Source: Opisthorchis felineus
Lineage: Eukaryota; Platyhelminthes; Trematoda; Opisthorchiida; Opisthorchiidae
DNA: 64,000 nt
Assembly (NCBI GenBank): GCA_004794785.1
Contig: SJOL01009574.1
Span: 241,202-305,201, forward strand
Direction of reading: 5' to 3'
Each line of letters opens with the position of its first letter. The stretch's first letter is position 1. Shown here piece after piece: positions 1 through 13,084 of this stretch. The translations under genes were made by a program, and so were the position numbers. The notes beneath the pieces were generated by a model. The model did no database searches and was not told where the DNA came from. It was given only the letters and a program-made list of their open reading frames with translations.

Positions 1-834
1 CATAACCCACCAAAGTTTCTTCCAGTGTGTGGTGTATATCCTGTAAGCACTCTTATTCAATGTTGAACGCAGAATAGTGTCCGTCGATGGTTTGAAACAT
101 TAATGTGCCCGACTGTCTGATCACAATTCATCGTCTCAAGGGTTTGACACACCGTATCTAAGATACGTGGTCTTGGATACCGCTACGTTATCCACAGACG
201 CCCATAATGCGGAACAATATTCTGTGAGTATTCTATTGACTACGGGAAACTTCACCACGTCCCCATCTCCAGTAATTTCTCACAAAGACAAAATCTTTAT
301 CACAGAAGTTGTAATAATATGTTTAACCCTATGATCTCAACGACAGCTTGCGTCCAACATTGCATTAGCCTTGAAAATCAGGCACAATTTGTTGTTTTCT
401 AGCTCGTTGTGTGCATCCTTCCATCACCACAGGAAGTGGTCAGTTCTCTTTCGACTACCCTAGGCGAGCTTCCGATCGATTCTTCGGTCTCTGATGTGAC
501 CGTTATGTCTTTCTACTTTGTTTACCCTGACTGATTAAATAAACCCAGTCAGGTGGTACACTTTTCAACGATTGCTCAGCACATGGCAACAATAGTGATA
601 TTCATAATACTATTCAACCACCAACCCCACCCCCCACCCCGGTTTATCTGTTCGTTACGAGAAAAAGTCAAACAATAGCTTGGCATCTTAGTTTGCTCTA
701 CCGACTAACCCAGAGTGGTTAGAACAATCACTTGTACGTTTTGTACCAGTGGTTTATAAATGTGACCAAGTCTTGACACTATTCCGAGGGGTGAGGAACA
801 TTAACTCTCCTAATGGAATTTGCAAAGAAAAGTT
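1..834. other. Non-coding stretch, no gene seen
   Basis: No reading frame here looks coding. A run of C with a few A (about 622-640) and an A-rich tract (about 925-942) are low-complexity patches. No repeat family named elsewhere in this answer was recognised in it. Confidence 0.5.
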
Positions 835-885
835 CCTGAACAGAGACAGTAACATCAGCGATAACACTGATGCTGCATTACGTAC
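835..885 (-). repeat. Family D hairpin repeat, reversed copy
   Basis: Read on the minus strand this matches the repeats at 18885 and 27357: a CATCAGTGTT arm, a short loop, and its reverse complement, followed by TTACTGTCTCTG. The near-perfect palindrome is the visible hallmark. Nature unknown; it could be a small foldback element or part of a larger one. Confidence 0.5.
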
Positions 886-1009
886 AACCACAAAGTTTAT
901 TTTATTATACTTAAAGCCATAAATTGAAAAAAAAAAAAAGAGAAAAGACCGGAGGGGGGACCTGCTGTTGACCTATATCAAGTATTCTGAGGTGCATGCA
1001 CGCCGAAGC

Positions 1010-1860
1010 GCCCAATCAGACAATCTGGAAAGAAAATGATAGCACTGACCTCGACTGGTCGTAGTTTCTCCCACTATCTCCAGCCAAGCCTAGGGGTCAC
1101 GTGGACCCCATCCTGTAAGGCAGACCTCACCAACAACATCCTTCTGCTAGGTCACACGTTGTCCACCTCGAAGCATACACCGTCCTGAAGGGGCACGGAG
1201 GATAACTCTCGTCTAGGTAGACGATGTTTCGGCATGCGTAGCACATGACCGATCCAGAAGGCCATATGACGGTGGTTAGTTTATTCAACAGCGTATGTGC
1301 TGCGCCTTCGTCTTCAAAAATGAGGACGATTTCATCCGCGTGCTCCAGTTCAACAAGGCTCTCACCAGCAACAATGTGAACACCGGGATTTTGGAGACCT
1401 TCCAGTGTTTGCCTCATTAATTCATCAATGACAAAGTTAAGCAAGAATGGAGACAGCGAACATCCTTTCAGGGCACCAGTTTTAGCTGGGAGATTTCTAG
1501 TGAGCCTATCACACACACGCCCAGAAATATATGAATACAAAGACCGGATTATCGTTACAAACTTCTGGAGTACCCCTGTTGAGCAGGTGTAGTTAGGAGA
1601 ACTGACCGAACGCACCCTTGAGGTCAAGGAGCATGAAGATTATTGGTCGTCCATACGTATGGCGTTACTCTAACACCTGATGGAGTGTGAAGATGTAGTC
1701 GACGCAGCCTCCACCCAGTCGAACTTTTACTTGATGCCAATATAAGACGACGAAGAATCACTGATGCCAAAAACATTGTTGCAATAGGAGTCAAACTGAC
1801 ACCCCTGCGATTAGTACATTCACTGTGAGTACCCTTTTTAAAAACGGGCATTATGACCGA
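1010..1860 (-). pseudogene. Non-LTR retrotransposon reverse transcriptase fragment (decayed)
   Basis: Two minus-strand frames meet near 1625. The upstream one (1851 to 1624) holds PVFKKGTHSECTNRRGVSLT, the typical finger region of LINE reverse transcriptases (K-K-G, then N-R-G-x-S). The downstream one (1627 to 1127) holds KGCSLSPFLLNFVIDELM and LVELEHADEIVLIF, the palm region. The catalytic motif is normally YADD; here it reads HADE, so both the tyrosine and the second aspartate are lost. A frameshift separates the two parts, the endonuclease half is missing and the frame stops early. The sequence resembles the better preserved fragment at 20080-21036 (shared LEGLQNPGV). Family: RTE/CR1-like LINE by motif order; the exact clade was not determined. 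A dead copy. Confidence 0.85.
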
Positions 1861-2280
1861 CTCATTCTAGTTGTCTAGGCCAGACTATTTTTCTCAGATA
1901 AACGCAAATAGGCTAGATTTTGAATGATGAACGTTTTGCCCGAATACACGGTATGTGCGAAGCTAAAAGGACCCGGCTGCTCCTATCGGATTGGAAGTCT
2001 TCTGGCAATTATCACATAAGATTACATATTCGCACAAAGTCTGTGGAAACTAACAGCCTCTCCGGATTGACCACATCCGGATGACACAACTAAGCATAAC
2101 CCAGTCCAACTTAACCCTGAAACTTCAAGCTAGCGAACCTCGAAGGGACCAAACTCTCTACTGTCCACGTCACTTATCAGATCACCTGCTGTTGCGGTAA
2201 CACATACAAGATCGCTTGACACGCGCAACGAGGCGATAATAATCCGGTTTCGAGTGGTTCACTCTCGTTTTGAACACTCC

Positions 2281-2470
2281 TCCACCTGTCCTGTAGTAAT
2301 TATTCTTGTGAGTCCACATCAAAGGCTCGATTTCCGCACTTATTAGAACTCATCAACATTACAAATCCTTGGCTGGGTCAAGGTTCGAACCCCGGACATC
2401 TGACAAGCGAGGCGAATATTACACTACGAAGACATGCTGGATGCACCTGAGTTAGCCAGCCTGAACAGGT
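2281..2470 (-). mobile_element. SINE-B copy (tRNA-derived, reversed)
   Basis: Contains GGTTCGAACCCCGGACATC followed by a GCGAGGCGAATATTACACTA segment. On the minus strand these give a tRNA-like box A then a box B of the GGTTCGAA type, the polymerase III promoter arrangement of tRNA-derived SINEs. Related copies lie at 27555, 38275 and 59740. The left part (CTCCACCTGTCC) matches the 38275 copy. Ends are approximate. Confidence 0.55.
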
Positions 2471-5400
2471 GAACGTGCTCAAGCCTGAGCGGTGTGACTG
2501 GTTGTCGATCTACGACCTGAAACCCAGAATAACCAACTACAAGGTACTTGCCGACCAGAGATCATTCTGTCAACTTCACACTGTTCTGTTACGCACTCCA
2601 ACATCCCGGCTGGTAACCTTTCACAATGTTGGCTGAGCTGAGACAGCCAGTTTTGTGTATTGATTATTGACTCAAAACTCCTGTGCAGCTCAGCATCAAT
2701 CTCGAACTAGTCCGCGTTCCCTACTGCCTGCACGTCTTTTATTGCTGCCTCTGTTGTAGTTGTTCTTGTGTATGGCTTACACAGGTGACTGATGAAAATA
2801 ATAAATCTCCAAGTTCTCTTCTCTCTCGGTTGCAATCAAACTGGATTATTGCAACGCAGTGCTTCAAATGGTGACTCCGTGTTTACAGTTATTCAGTGCA
2901 GGAATACACAAGTTTCGATCACGCAGGTTCGAACCTCTTGCTTCCTCATAGCCATGAATTCGTGTAATTTGAGAAGCGTGCACGCTCGCGGGAACTAAAC
3001 TTTCCCAAAGAAAACCACCTTGTTGAATTTCAGAAGAAAAACTCGGAAATTGCCACACAACTGTTTTTTTTCCCAATCAGTTGGGGAAAAGCCGGCAGCA
3101 TGCATGAGCTGGACAAAACTAGCCACACTGGCTGATAATGTTCATCCACCATCCGAGAATCCAATATTGAGTCTTTCTGATGCTGTCTGGCTCAATATAC
3201 ACCAAGTAAAAACAAACTACTAGTTCCACATCACGTGCTACTCTCCTCATGAAGTCACCTTAGGTTTTCGCGTTGTGACATGTGAAGAAAATAAATATAT
3301 TGAACTTCTCATGTGATTCAGTACGGGTGTACAACAGAATTACAGAACAACTCTTTATGTGGCATGCTTATTTCAGCACCGAACAAACGCAGTGACTCTC
3401 CTATAAAACCGAACGTCTCATATGAGAAAGTGTGATCAAAAATTTGCTCTTGCAAGTGATGTCCACTGAATTTTGTTTTGTTGCATGTATGTCAGTTTGG
3501 AAACAGCTGGGCGAATAGACACGGCGAAATCCACAGGCCATCGATTCTGTGTTGCAGCGATCACTGTGTGAACAACGTGCTAGTATCTGCCCTCAGTAGG
3601 TCGCACTCAGAACCACACTATGTTCACAAAAATCCACATAGGACGTTCGCCACCAATATGATGGCTCTTACGGAGATTTTAACATATAGCTGGTCGTTTA
3701 CTTCACTTGACCGCTTCGTCGAAGACCGGCTTTGACGTTATCATGCCTATTCTTCCAAATGGCGGGCCTTATAACCCACCAAAACATGTTCATCACACGC
3801 ATCAGTCGGCTGCTCAAACGTAGGTTCCCGTGTTGTGTGACCGCATTTTATCAGACATAGATGGTAAGATGACGCCCGCGAGTGTTTTGCTGAACGACTG
3901 CGCGGGAATCGGAAAGTATTTAATGTGTCGTTTCTGTATGACAGCTGAGCTGTCACCACTGTTGGGAAGGCAATAGATATTGTTTTCAAATTTAGCAAGT
4001 TGAGATATTTCGCTGCATGTTGTATCCGTTAGGCACTTTGCTGCGATATGAGTTCAACAGGAAAAGTTCAGGCAAGCAACACGACAAAAAAGCCGACAAT
4101 CACCCGGTTTAGAAGGATCTACTGAATCTTGTGATAGGCATGCTTTGGTATACGCCAAGATGTGTGGTTAGAAAAGTACAAGTCTTCTGGTATGGGGATT
4201 TCGCTGGATGCCTTCAGTGAAGGAGTAAGCTCGTACGCCTCTGGGAACTTCACATGAGCCTTCATGCGCAGACCAGCTCTGAGCGTGAACGTACGTTCAT
4301 TTTTCTGTGAACGGTGGTGGGAGTACAACCCATGTCTCCCCTCGACTGCCGATCTACGGGGTTTGCTAAGGCTGCTTCACGAATGCTTCAAACGTTGATT
4401 GCTGTATATTCACAGCCAATCAACTGGATGCGTTGAGAGTTTAACTAGGGCTTAACAAGAAACAGCTGATTGGGGGGATACAATTTAACTGTGGCCCTTT
4501 TGGGCTCAATTAGGGTATCCATCAGTACACTGGCAATGTTTGAGAACAGAGTAAACATGCAAGCCACGATGAGATTTTCAGGTATTCAGTGTGAAGATCT
4601 CGTGTGGGAAATAGAAAAATCCATTTAAAAGCATAGCAGTTCAGGGACAGTCGATGCGATTTTCTCATCCAGTCTATTTTGATAAACGACCCAGTACGCG
4701 TCACTTAACATTCGACCGCAGGAATAATCGGTATAAAAGCTGGGCAGCCAATTACGCTGGTCTCAGGCACTTTTGATTGATCCATTCTCATTAGGAGAAA
4801 CAAACGAACAGACAGAATACTCACATGAGAATCGAAAAGCCTGGGAGATCAACGAACAAAGGGGACAAGACTGTAAACTCACACTCGTCAAACCGTAGTT
4901 CATTACTGAGGCTGAATATTGTTCAAGAGTTGACTGTAAAGTAAAAAATTCACAAGATGACCGGCCTGGTCAAAGTGAAACAGTAAAGCACGTCCTCGAT
5001 GGGCCAAGCGAGGAGAAAAGTAAGTCACTCGGCTACTAGTTGGACTGTACTCACAACAGCCAACACATCCATGTCGGTAAAAGTGCGTACACCTCTCGTG
5101 CACAGGGCATCCCTGAGTAGCGTGAATGGAATGTTAGTGCATTTTTACCGGCCTCATTCTGATTGGACATGATACAGACTATATTTTGCCCCATTGTTAA
5201 GATAATCCGGCTATTTTCTTGACATGACATACTACTCAAAAGGTGGCTGTCTGTGTGTCAGCTCACTAATGAAACAGCCGTAAGGCCACTCAGGCCACTC
5301 AGAGTAAAATACACGGAAGCTATTGTTTGCAAGCGTGATAGCTTACCTTGAATTTGGGAAATGTGTCATCAGATGTTCCGTCGCACAGTCAACCTGAATT

Positions 5401-7971
5401 CAGTACTATGTATTCGTTCCTATTCTCGTGTCATCGTTAACGTTTGAAAATTTGGACAATACCATTAATATTCAGTAGACTTCTGATGTCCAAATTTAGC
5501 CACTTCATGCACTAGTTTAATTTCTTTCTGAGTTGGGGTTTCCAATGACAGCTAAGACTACAGATTTCTTCTAATCTAAGGTAGGCATCACATATCTTTT
5601 TTGCAAACTGCAGGTCCTGACTACTGGCAGTATCGGGTAGTAGTGCGGCTAATGAAAGCAACTTCAAAAATCCGAAGATTGGAGAGCAGTTTCTATCGGA
5701 TACGAGTTTCAGTTATTCATTTCAAGCGGAGCTGGTTTCGCATCAGACTGCATTCTATCCCAATACTCGTTACTCTCCAAAGAACCGTGGTGTTCTGGAC
5801 TCAGTCTGTCAACTTCATCGAAAAGATTCTGCACGGGCACTGCATGTGAACTCGTTTAAGGACATGTCGTCGGTTCCCTGCAGTACAGTGGTGAAAAGAA
5901 CACAACAGCTCGATAGACTGCAATCTTGGTATCTATCTCCCAGTGATGACTGTTCCAGACATTTTGTCCAATGTGGCCGAATGCCCAGCTGGTCTTTGTA
6001 ATTCGTGATTTCATTTCACTGCCAGGATGCTATCAATGGGGCGGAAATCCGTACCACATGCTATCTCACGGCCACCTAGCTGGATACTTGGTGTTTTATG
6101 TCCAGCATATGGTGTTTCACAAACGTTTGTGTTTAAGCCAAAAAAAGACGGCGTTAAACCAAACACCGTAGTGAGTCGTTGTAACTTCACTTCAGATTGT
6201 GAAAGTAAAGCGCAGTCAATCGGACAATCCCCGAAAGGCAATCTGTCAGTCGTATTTCGCGAACCCTTCAGAGAGAAAATATAGTCGGGGAAAGTGTTGT
6301 ATCGTGCGTGGCCGTCTACTGGTTACGCCTGAACTGAGCCTGCCAGACTACGCGATAAGGAGAGGACAGAGAACCCTGGACATGGCTGTATTGTCGGGAC
6401 AACATACAGAGCTTCTGCATGAATATATAGGATAACCAGATGGCCAATCATGGTCGTTCACTTGTTCATTCTGTACAGCCAATGGCGGCGTTCCGGTCGT
6501 GAACAATTTCACCCCCACTCCGCTGGTCGTATGCTGCTAAGCCATGTTTGGTGAGCTATCCGGAACGTGTGGCACCGATGGTGACCTTGGGGATGCGTCT
6601 GCACATGTACTTTTCATGTCTGGACGCTTCTTGACAGAAAGGAAGGCTTGGAAACCTCTGGAAAACTCTGGGAACAGACCGAGAAGTCATCTTTTCAGAA
6701 AAGTTTCAAAAACAATCAGTAGATTTATTACTGGGCGACATTTCACCTTTGAAAAAAAAATTTGCCAGGTCAAGTGACTAGGTTACTGGGCTTGACGAGT
6801 CATACAATATACAAAGAACCGCTCAACAAGAAACCATACTGACAACACGCCTAATCAGTTTTGGATGCCTTAAAACTTGGACAACCTCGTTGCCTGGTAA
6901 ATTAGCCTGACGAGGCTTTTGTGCCAAAAGCGAGACATCGCTTAGCAATAAGCGAAGGTTAGACTCTTAATTTTGAAGTTAAAAAGTTCCACAAGATGTT
7001 ATATGGCTATTGGTTCACACTGTGCACGGATCGGAAGCGGCTGTTTGCCATATTTACTTTGCCGATAGGTATACATCTTCACACGGCTGACGCATCCGCG
7101 TTGGGCCACATTACTCATCGGCTATGGTTGCGTGCTCATGTGCACCCACAAAGAGCTACATGGTCGTGTGGATACCCCTTCCAGACTGAATACACCTATG
7201 TCCAATAACTAACCATGTGAAGAGGTAGTCATTTCTTCCATCGAGGTCGACAGTGATGTGAAACACATGTTCCATGAGTCACTCAGAAATTCGCCTATTA
7301 CTCCCACCATGATATGGCGTACCTCCCAATGGTACCTCATCTTGCAAACCATAATGCCTTCCTTACAAAAAGGTTGTCCCAAGGAATTATGAAAACAAAA
7401 ACTCCAAGGGCTTCATAATCTGATAGCTGCCTGATACTGTCAGAATGCACCACATGTTTTTTTTCAAATGCTTCACTGTGCTTATCTTGGCAGGACTTAT
7501 TACATTCCTGACACGTGGTTGAGCATATTGTCTTGGAAGTATTTACGACATTCAGAGCACGGTAAAATCAGGTGAGCATTGCGAAATTACTTAAAAAGAA
7601 AAGGCAATGATTGAATTACACTCTTGGCACGCATGGGTTAGTCACTGGAAATCAACGCATGCAGACTTTGCTAGTCTACTCAATGACGAATGTTTCCCTG
7701 CCTTGGTAGAGGAACGGGTATAGGTTTAGACACATTCTTCCGCATTTACCGTTCAACGCTGAACGTAACTGTATCACACTGAAACTTACCAGAGGAGGTT
7801 TTCTTCGAGCGGCTAATGAGAACAGCACTAGATGTCATATTTTCTGTCAAAAAAGCAACAGAACGCAGCACTAATTTAACTAACATTATGGCGCATTTTA
7901 TAATGGATTTTTTCTAGGTGATCCATTATGTATTCCACATTAGTGGATAGTGCTGTGACGTAACAGAAGAG
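2471..7971. other. Intergenic or intronic, nothing recognised
   Basis: Only short chance ORFs. I saw no exon with convincing splice borders, no transposase or reverse transcriptase motif and none of the repeat families named elsewhere. A short promoter-like or regulatory role cannot be judged from sequence alone. Confidence 0.45.
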
Positions 7972-8255
7972 ACGTAATACACTACTCATAAGGTTGCTGA
8001 AAATTCTTCGACAGCCCACGACCGGTTTCGCCCTTCTTGGGACTCATCAGGCAGGCGCAGTCCCCGAGTTTCCGTCAAACCTATGTTCTACCTGAGTCCA
8101 AATTGCACAAAATTAGCGAAATACGCTCATTTGCAAACAAATTTGGTGGCCTGGTGCAGCACAGTTGCTTGAAAACACCATAAACGAGAGATTCAGCTAG
8201 GTTCCAGGTGAGTCTCCCGCAAAACCAAATTTGTTTGCAAATGGGTGTGTTTCGC
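7972..8255 (-). mobile_element. Hammerhead-ribozyme retroelement copy with 11-bp target-site duplication
   Basis: Reversed copy of the dispersed hammerhead element. It is flanked by perfect repeats TAACAGAAGAG (7961-7971 and 8256-8266), a target-site duplication that fixes both ends. On its own strand it starts GCGAAA, runs through R2, then switches after about 140 bases to a reverse-complement stretch of the same R2, then enters the hammerhead hairpin and ends ...TATTACGT. The inverted start is a foldback like those at 34302, 37175 and 44550. It has no coding capacity, so it must be mobilised in trans; a Penelope-like reverse transcriptase is the likely helper by analogy with known hammerhead-bearing Penelope elements. 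Confidence 0.85.
7987..8085 (-). ncRNA. Type I hammerhead ribozyme, intact core
   Basis: On the minus strand: CTGATGA (8050 to 8044), stem II GTCC/GGGC around CAAGAA, GAAA, then ACCGGTC and GTGGGC. The 5' stem I strand GCCTGC pairs with GTGGGC with two G-U pairs. Cleavage is predicted between 8020 and 8019 (after GGTC). Outer arms of the CATAAGGTTG type enclose it, though one arm has a small indel. All invariant core bases are present, so self-cleavage is plausible. Confidence 0.8.
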
Positions 8256-9624
8256 TAACAGAAGAGGAGTTTAGGTAAAACGGACGGCCGGTCTTGTGTG
8301 TACACCTGTACACACACGCACACATGCAGTCGCGCGTGCTGACTCATGTCAGATAAGCGCCGCGGCAAAATAACCAAAAACTATGGCGTGTTTTCTTAAC
8401 TTCCAATCATTTATTGATCCCTTTCCCTTTGGTTATTCGGCCCTTATATTCCGGTACCATCAAAATAGTCATTCAGCAGTAACTCAGTGACTTACCTACT
8501 CGTGCTTTGCATACTCAAGTGAGATAGTTTAACGGGCATTTAGTCGTAGAATTTGTTCTTTTTCCCATCCGAACTAGAGAATTCGAGGGCACGATCACTG
8601 ATAAATGTGCCAAACCTGTGGCCGTCACCCCTGAGTTATTACAGCCGGGTTCAACCATTAGTCCCTGCTTCGACGACATATTGATACCATACCACAAAAT
8701 GTGCATTACATAGCATGTCTGCGGTTTTTAATACAAAGGTGTTTAATACAGTTTCTTTTGTTTCCGATCAGTTGCCCCATACTACTTATATCAAAAATAA
8801 GAGAAGCCTTACTCTTCTCACACATGATTTTAACATGATTTTAACCTCACCTTGAAACACTACTCCGCCTAATGTGGGAGCTTTTCGGCCTTTAGTGGAG
8901 TGGTCCTCGTTATTCTTTCTGGCATGGCTGGACCTTAAGGAACTGAGTTCCAGCCAGTTTAGCCCACAAGATCATTGCACAAATGAAGACCAATCGCCAC
9001 GACAATGTGGCAGATTTAAATCGGCACTTAAACGGCCACACCCACACTGCACCGCGTTCGAGTTAACTATCGGGAAACTCATAACGGTACAATGTTGACG
9101 ACGCCTTTCTTTTATTCATGGTTGTCACCGCACTTGTGAAAAACAGTTCTCTCATTTCTCATATCGCTAACCTCTGAACTAACACATCCAATCATTCCGA
9201 TTGTCATCTTGGAACATGGTGGGTTCGTGTAGCTATTTTACTAACGGACTGGGAGATTTCAGGGCTTTTTACAAAATGACAAAACGTAGGGCATATTTGA
9301 TCCAATGTGCCACAGGTAACCGGAATAACATCAGTGGAAACTCATCTGTTACGTTGACCAAAGAGGGGTGCGAATCCCCACCGTCTGTGTTTTACTAAAC
9401 ATGCTGTCTACCAACATGGGTATGCTGTCATTGCTTCTAAGAATGTGGACTGGTCCGGTATTCCACTGTTCTGCTTTTCATCTTTGTAATACATGGGTCG
9501 TTATCTGAAGGAGTGAGAACGTGCTTTATTGTTCAATTTTGTTTGAGGTAGCTACTTTATAAACGTCCTTGCTTCACCATCAACACTCGGGTAATATCCA
9601 GCCTAATTTCTTCAAGGGCCATGA
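8256..9624. other. Non-coding stretch
   Basis: Starts with the right target-site duplication (8256-8266), then a short CA-rich patch (about 8296-8325). Two 63-74 residue ORFs lie here without family resemblance or splice support. No other repeat recognised. Confidence 0.4.
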
Positions 9625-9714
9625 CTCATAAGTTGCTGAAAACTCTTCTGCAGCCTGTGACCGGTTTCGATCTGCTCGAGGCTAAACAGGTGGGCGCAGT
9701 CCCCGAGTTTCAGT
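9625..9714 (-). repeat. Decayed hammerhead hairpin
   Basis: The outer arm (ACTCATAAGTTGCTGAAAACTC) and the far arm (CAGTCCCCGAGTTTCAGTCGAC) of the hammerhead hairpin are clear, with GACCGGTTTCG between. The position of CTGATGAG is degraded (read on plus as CTCGAGGCTAAACAGG), so the catalytic core is gone. Confidence 0.7.
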
Positions 9715-10330
9715 CGACAATTCAATCGAGATTTCGTCCTGTAAGTGAAGCCGATTTATGACGAATAGCCAAGGAATATTGTATGGCTGTTTCATCTTTA
9801 TTGAGCACCATCAGTGGTGCTCGTCTCAAGAAAAATTCCTGGGGTTTCTTGAGAAGCACACCACTGTTGACTCCCAATATGGATGAAACAGTAGTACGGC
9901 ATTTCTCGAATGAAACCTCAACTGAAAATTCCCAAAAATGCTCACCGACAAACTAGTAGTAGTTAAGAAGAGGAATAATTTCACAAGATGAGTGAAATTT
10001 TTACCTGAGAAGTCGTCACTCCAGGAGCCAGTAAGCATTTGACCAAGCGATGTGGATTCTGTAACTGAAGGATGAGTGGTACTATATCCTGTCCAAGAAC
10101 GACTCAGTCACATTGCTGGCCAGCTGCTCGTGGCTGCACAGTTAAGTGTTCACACTAGAAAACCAGGAGGCTGAGGTTTCCCTGAAAGAACTTCGTGAGA
10201 TGCGCACTGCTGATGATCCTTAATAAGCATGGAACAGCTATACAGTGCTTCTCGGCTTTTCGACATAGACCGGATTTACTTACAGGACGTAATCTCAATT
10301 GGAAATTCCCAGATTTCTTCAAACAATCAC
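9715..10330. mobile_element. SINE-A cluster: reversed piece followed by direct copies
   Basis: 9715-9825 is the 3' part of SINE-A on the minus strand (TCAATCGAGATTTCGTCCTG ... GCTGTTTCATCTTTATTGAG). 9845-9935 is a plus-strand 3' piece (GATGAAACAGTAG ... AAAATTCCCAAAAATG). 9960-10330 is a nearly whole plus copy: GTCGTCACTCCAGGAGCC, GATGAGTGGTACTATATCC, TGCTCGTGGCTGCACAGTTAAGT (box A region), then GAGATGCGCACTGCTGATGA and CAGTGCTTCTCGGCTTTTC. The opposite-then-direct order repeats at 50590-51110 and 57850-58250. Confidence 0.65.
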
Positions 10331-10494
10331 AAGTCAGTTTTTAAATGAGTGCACTTCGCGAATTGTGTCCAATTCCGTTCAAGTAGAACGTAAGCTTACC
10401 AGCAACCCTGGAACTGTGCTTACCTGATAAGCCCCAAGAAGGGGGGAGTCGATCGTGGGCCGCCAAAGAGTTTTAAGTAATCTTATGAGTAGTG

Positions 10495-10650
10495 TATGAA
10501 GTCTAGGCGATGTACTGCGATATCTCGGAAATCGTGCCAACTCAGGCGGCCCTTGTGCACCATTCATTTGAAGAATATCATAAGTGAGCGATTCAGTTGA
10601 GATCCAGAAAGGTCTCCCCCCGAAGCCAAATGATATTATTTGGCTGATTA
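10495..10650 (-). repeat. R2 part of hammerhead element, diverged
   Basis: Reads ACTGCGATATCTCGGAAATC, then CAGGCGGCCCTTGTGCACC, ATCATAAGTGAGCGATTCAG and CCAAATGATATT on plus, a diverged reverse copy of R2. The 140-residue minus ORF that spans it is a by-product of the repeat rather than a gene. Confidence 0.65.
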
Positions 10651-11329
10651 TTCCCGCTGATTTCCTGCTATCATGCGAGCAGCTTGTAGTTCTACACTGA
10701 AAAACGTAAGAACCCACTAATAGATAATACAGCCTCTGAAGTTGTTGTTCTGGCGGTTGGTAGTAAACTGGTGTAGTGGTGTCAACAATCCGAGTAAACA
10801 TAACTCAGCTGGGCAATGACTGAAGTAGAGGCTTAAAAGGGTGCACCTATTTCTGACATACAAATTGGTGAGAAAAAGTTTTTCACTCCGTAAAAAGCCG
10901 ACGGGACGATTTAGGGGGGTGAATCCCGGAACGACAGAATGGTTGTACCTAGGTGTTTTCCAATCAAAAATTTCTGTTGTTTGCCATTTGATCTGTTCCT
11001 TAACTGTCTTCTCGAGTCATATCAAAATGAAGTCTTTCTTTTGAGCTCATGTGCACGACGAAATTGCTGAAGCTGTATATTCGGTGGACACAATGTACCT
11101 CAAGGTTCCTTTGCAAATATATTCGATAAAGCAGTATAGGACGACCGTTCACAATCCGCAGACAACGAAACTTGGAGACAGCATGTGTGTTGCACATCAT
11201 GCGGAAGAATATCAATGTGTTATTAGCTAGGAAGGACTCATTCGAGTCTCCCGCTCCATCAGTTTCATCGTGAAAGTAAACATTCGACCGAAGTGCTTTT
11301 CAAGCCAGGGATTGATTACCTCACTTTCC

Positions 11330-11410
11330 GTGGCCAAAGCCTACCTTATGAGCCCCAAACAAGGCGAAACTGGTAATGCGGATTTTGAACAATCGTCACA
11401 TACTAATTAT
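11330..11410 (+). repeat. Decayed hammerhead relic
   Basis: TACCTTATGAGCCCCAAACAAGGCGAAACTGGTAATGCGG keeps the shape of the ribozyme core, but CTGATGAG has become CTTATGAG (G5 to T) and stem II and stem I pairing are broken. Predicted inactive. Confidence 0.6.
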
Positions 11411-12319
11411 TTCAAAGTGTAACCGCCTGTGTAATACAGTCGGATTCGTTTGTTTTTAAGTCGTTTCTAAGATGAATGAGCATGAAGAGACACATAGAAT
11501 GCGCGTTTGTCTAATAATGAACAAGAATAAACAATGCGAATTATAAAAAAATAAGATCCTGGATAAACGACACAGAGCACAGGAAAACGCAGAGTTTTCT
11601 AAGTTCCAGCGCGGAACGGCACGTTTTTTCGCGGTCTGTCTCTGCTCCTAAGACACAGCGTTTATCCCCTAATTCGCGAACTCATAGTAGAATCTGAAGC
11701 CCCACGCTGCACCAATCAAAGGGGTCCCAATTTCAACCCGTCTGCAATCTTCTACCTGTCCGGTCAAGGAATTATAGAAACTACTCAATGGCTGAATTGC
11801 CAAAACCATCTGCGGCCATTTTGAAAAGATGAGCAACTTGCTGCAAGTCTCATTTTGTGTTTGTAAAAAAAATAGACGTGTGCCGATACATCGATCTGTG
11901 CGTGTATCCCCTAAAGAATGCTTGCTTCTATCGATTGATTGGTGTTTTGTGTTTTTCTATTCACGCGGCTGATGGCATGATGTGAGCCACGTGTGATTAG
12001 GATATTAGAGCACGCGTAGAAAGCGAATCAACACCAACATCAAGAGTCATTCTATTCCCCCATAACGTGTTGGATACGGAGCTTTTATATGTACTGGTCG
12101 TATTGGGGGATTAAAAATCGGCGTTGTTCTAGGATAAAATTCAGAGCCTTTCAAGTAAGTTTGTATAGATGCATTGTTTGTCCTGCTTTTCAAGGCCACC
12201 TTGTGGCGTTAGTGCGACAGAAAATCGATGAGTCATAACGTCCGGCATGCGCTGGTTTGAGAAAGGTTTCACACGATAGCAGTTAGGACTTGCATCTGAC
12301 TAAATAGCGGGAAATGTTG

Positions 12320-12490
12320 GTAGCTCGGGCAGCTTAGATGGTCGTTGGTTTGTTCGCTGAGCTGGGCAATTTGATTGCAGACGTTTCATCACCAATCGAG
12401 GTGACATCATCAGTGCGTTGTTAGGCAGAGTAATGGTGCGTAGCGATGTGCACAGCCACCAACCCATCGCCACGCAGACAGGCGCGTGAA
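12320..12490 (+). repeat. Family E repeat
   Basis: Contains GAGCTGGGCAATTTGATTGC, GTTTCATCACCAATCGAGGT and GACATCATCAGTGCGTTGTT. Related copies: 15285, 32755, 44315, 55300 and an inverted pair at 60450-60610. No protein signature; probably a short non-autonomous element. Confidence 0.55.
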
Positions 12491-13084
12491 AATTCAGTTG
12501 AGGTTTCATGCTGCGAGTGAAGCCAGTCTATTCGAGAGGACCACTCAGGTTGACATACAACTGAAAGATGAGCGGACCCAGGCATTAAGAAGGAACAAAG
12601 TTGCTTGGTCTGGATACCATGTACACACAGTCGCTATGTATCAGCCGGCCAAGACCCAGGCTCGGATCTCGAAAGTAAGACGTTGTTATTTCCCCGGAGA
12701 GAGGGAAGTATCACCTTTCTGAGGAAAAAAATGAGTGCATTCAGTGTTCGAATATGTCATGAAGTGGATTGTTTGCCTGGTGCTTCTACGTTGGCGTTGG
12801 TCAGGATATGGGGCACTGGAATCGCGCCTGTCAGACCCACCTTCGGTTTGCCGTGACCTACAGGATGACCTCAGAATTGCGCGTGGAATGCAAATAAAAT
12901 TTAAAAAATGATATTTCAAGTGCATAGGTAATGGAACCACGGCACCTGCTGTGCACACAGCAGTCGGACTGACGGTCAGCTGTTGTGGACATATTCATCT
13001 GCCTATGCGTAGAACGGATGAAATTTCCAGAGGTGAAGAGTGTTGCGGACGTGAAAATAGCACGTCAGTAAACTTATGAGTGGT

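Noticed and set aside
10379..10801. 140-residue minus ORF
   Set aside because: It runs through a diverged R2 repeat; the frame comes from the repeat and has no independent support.
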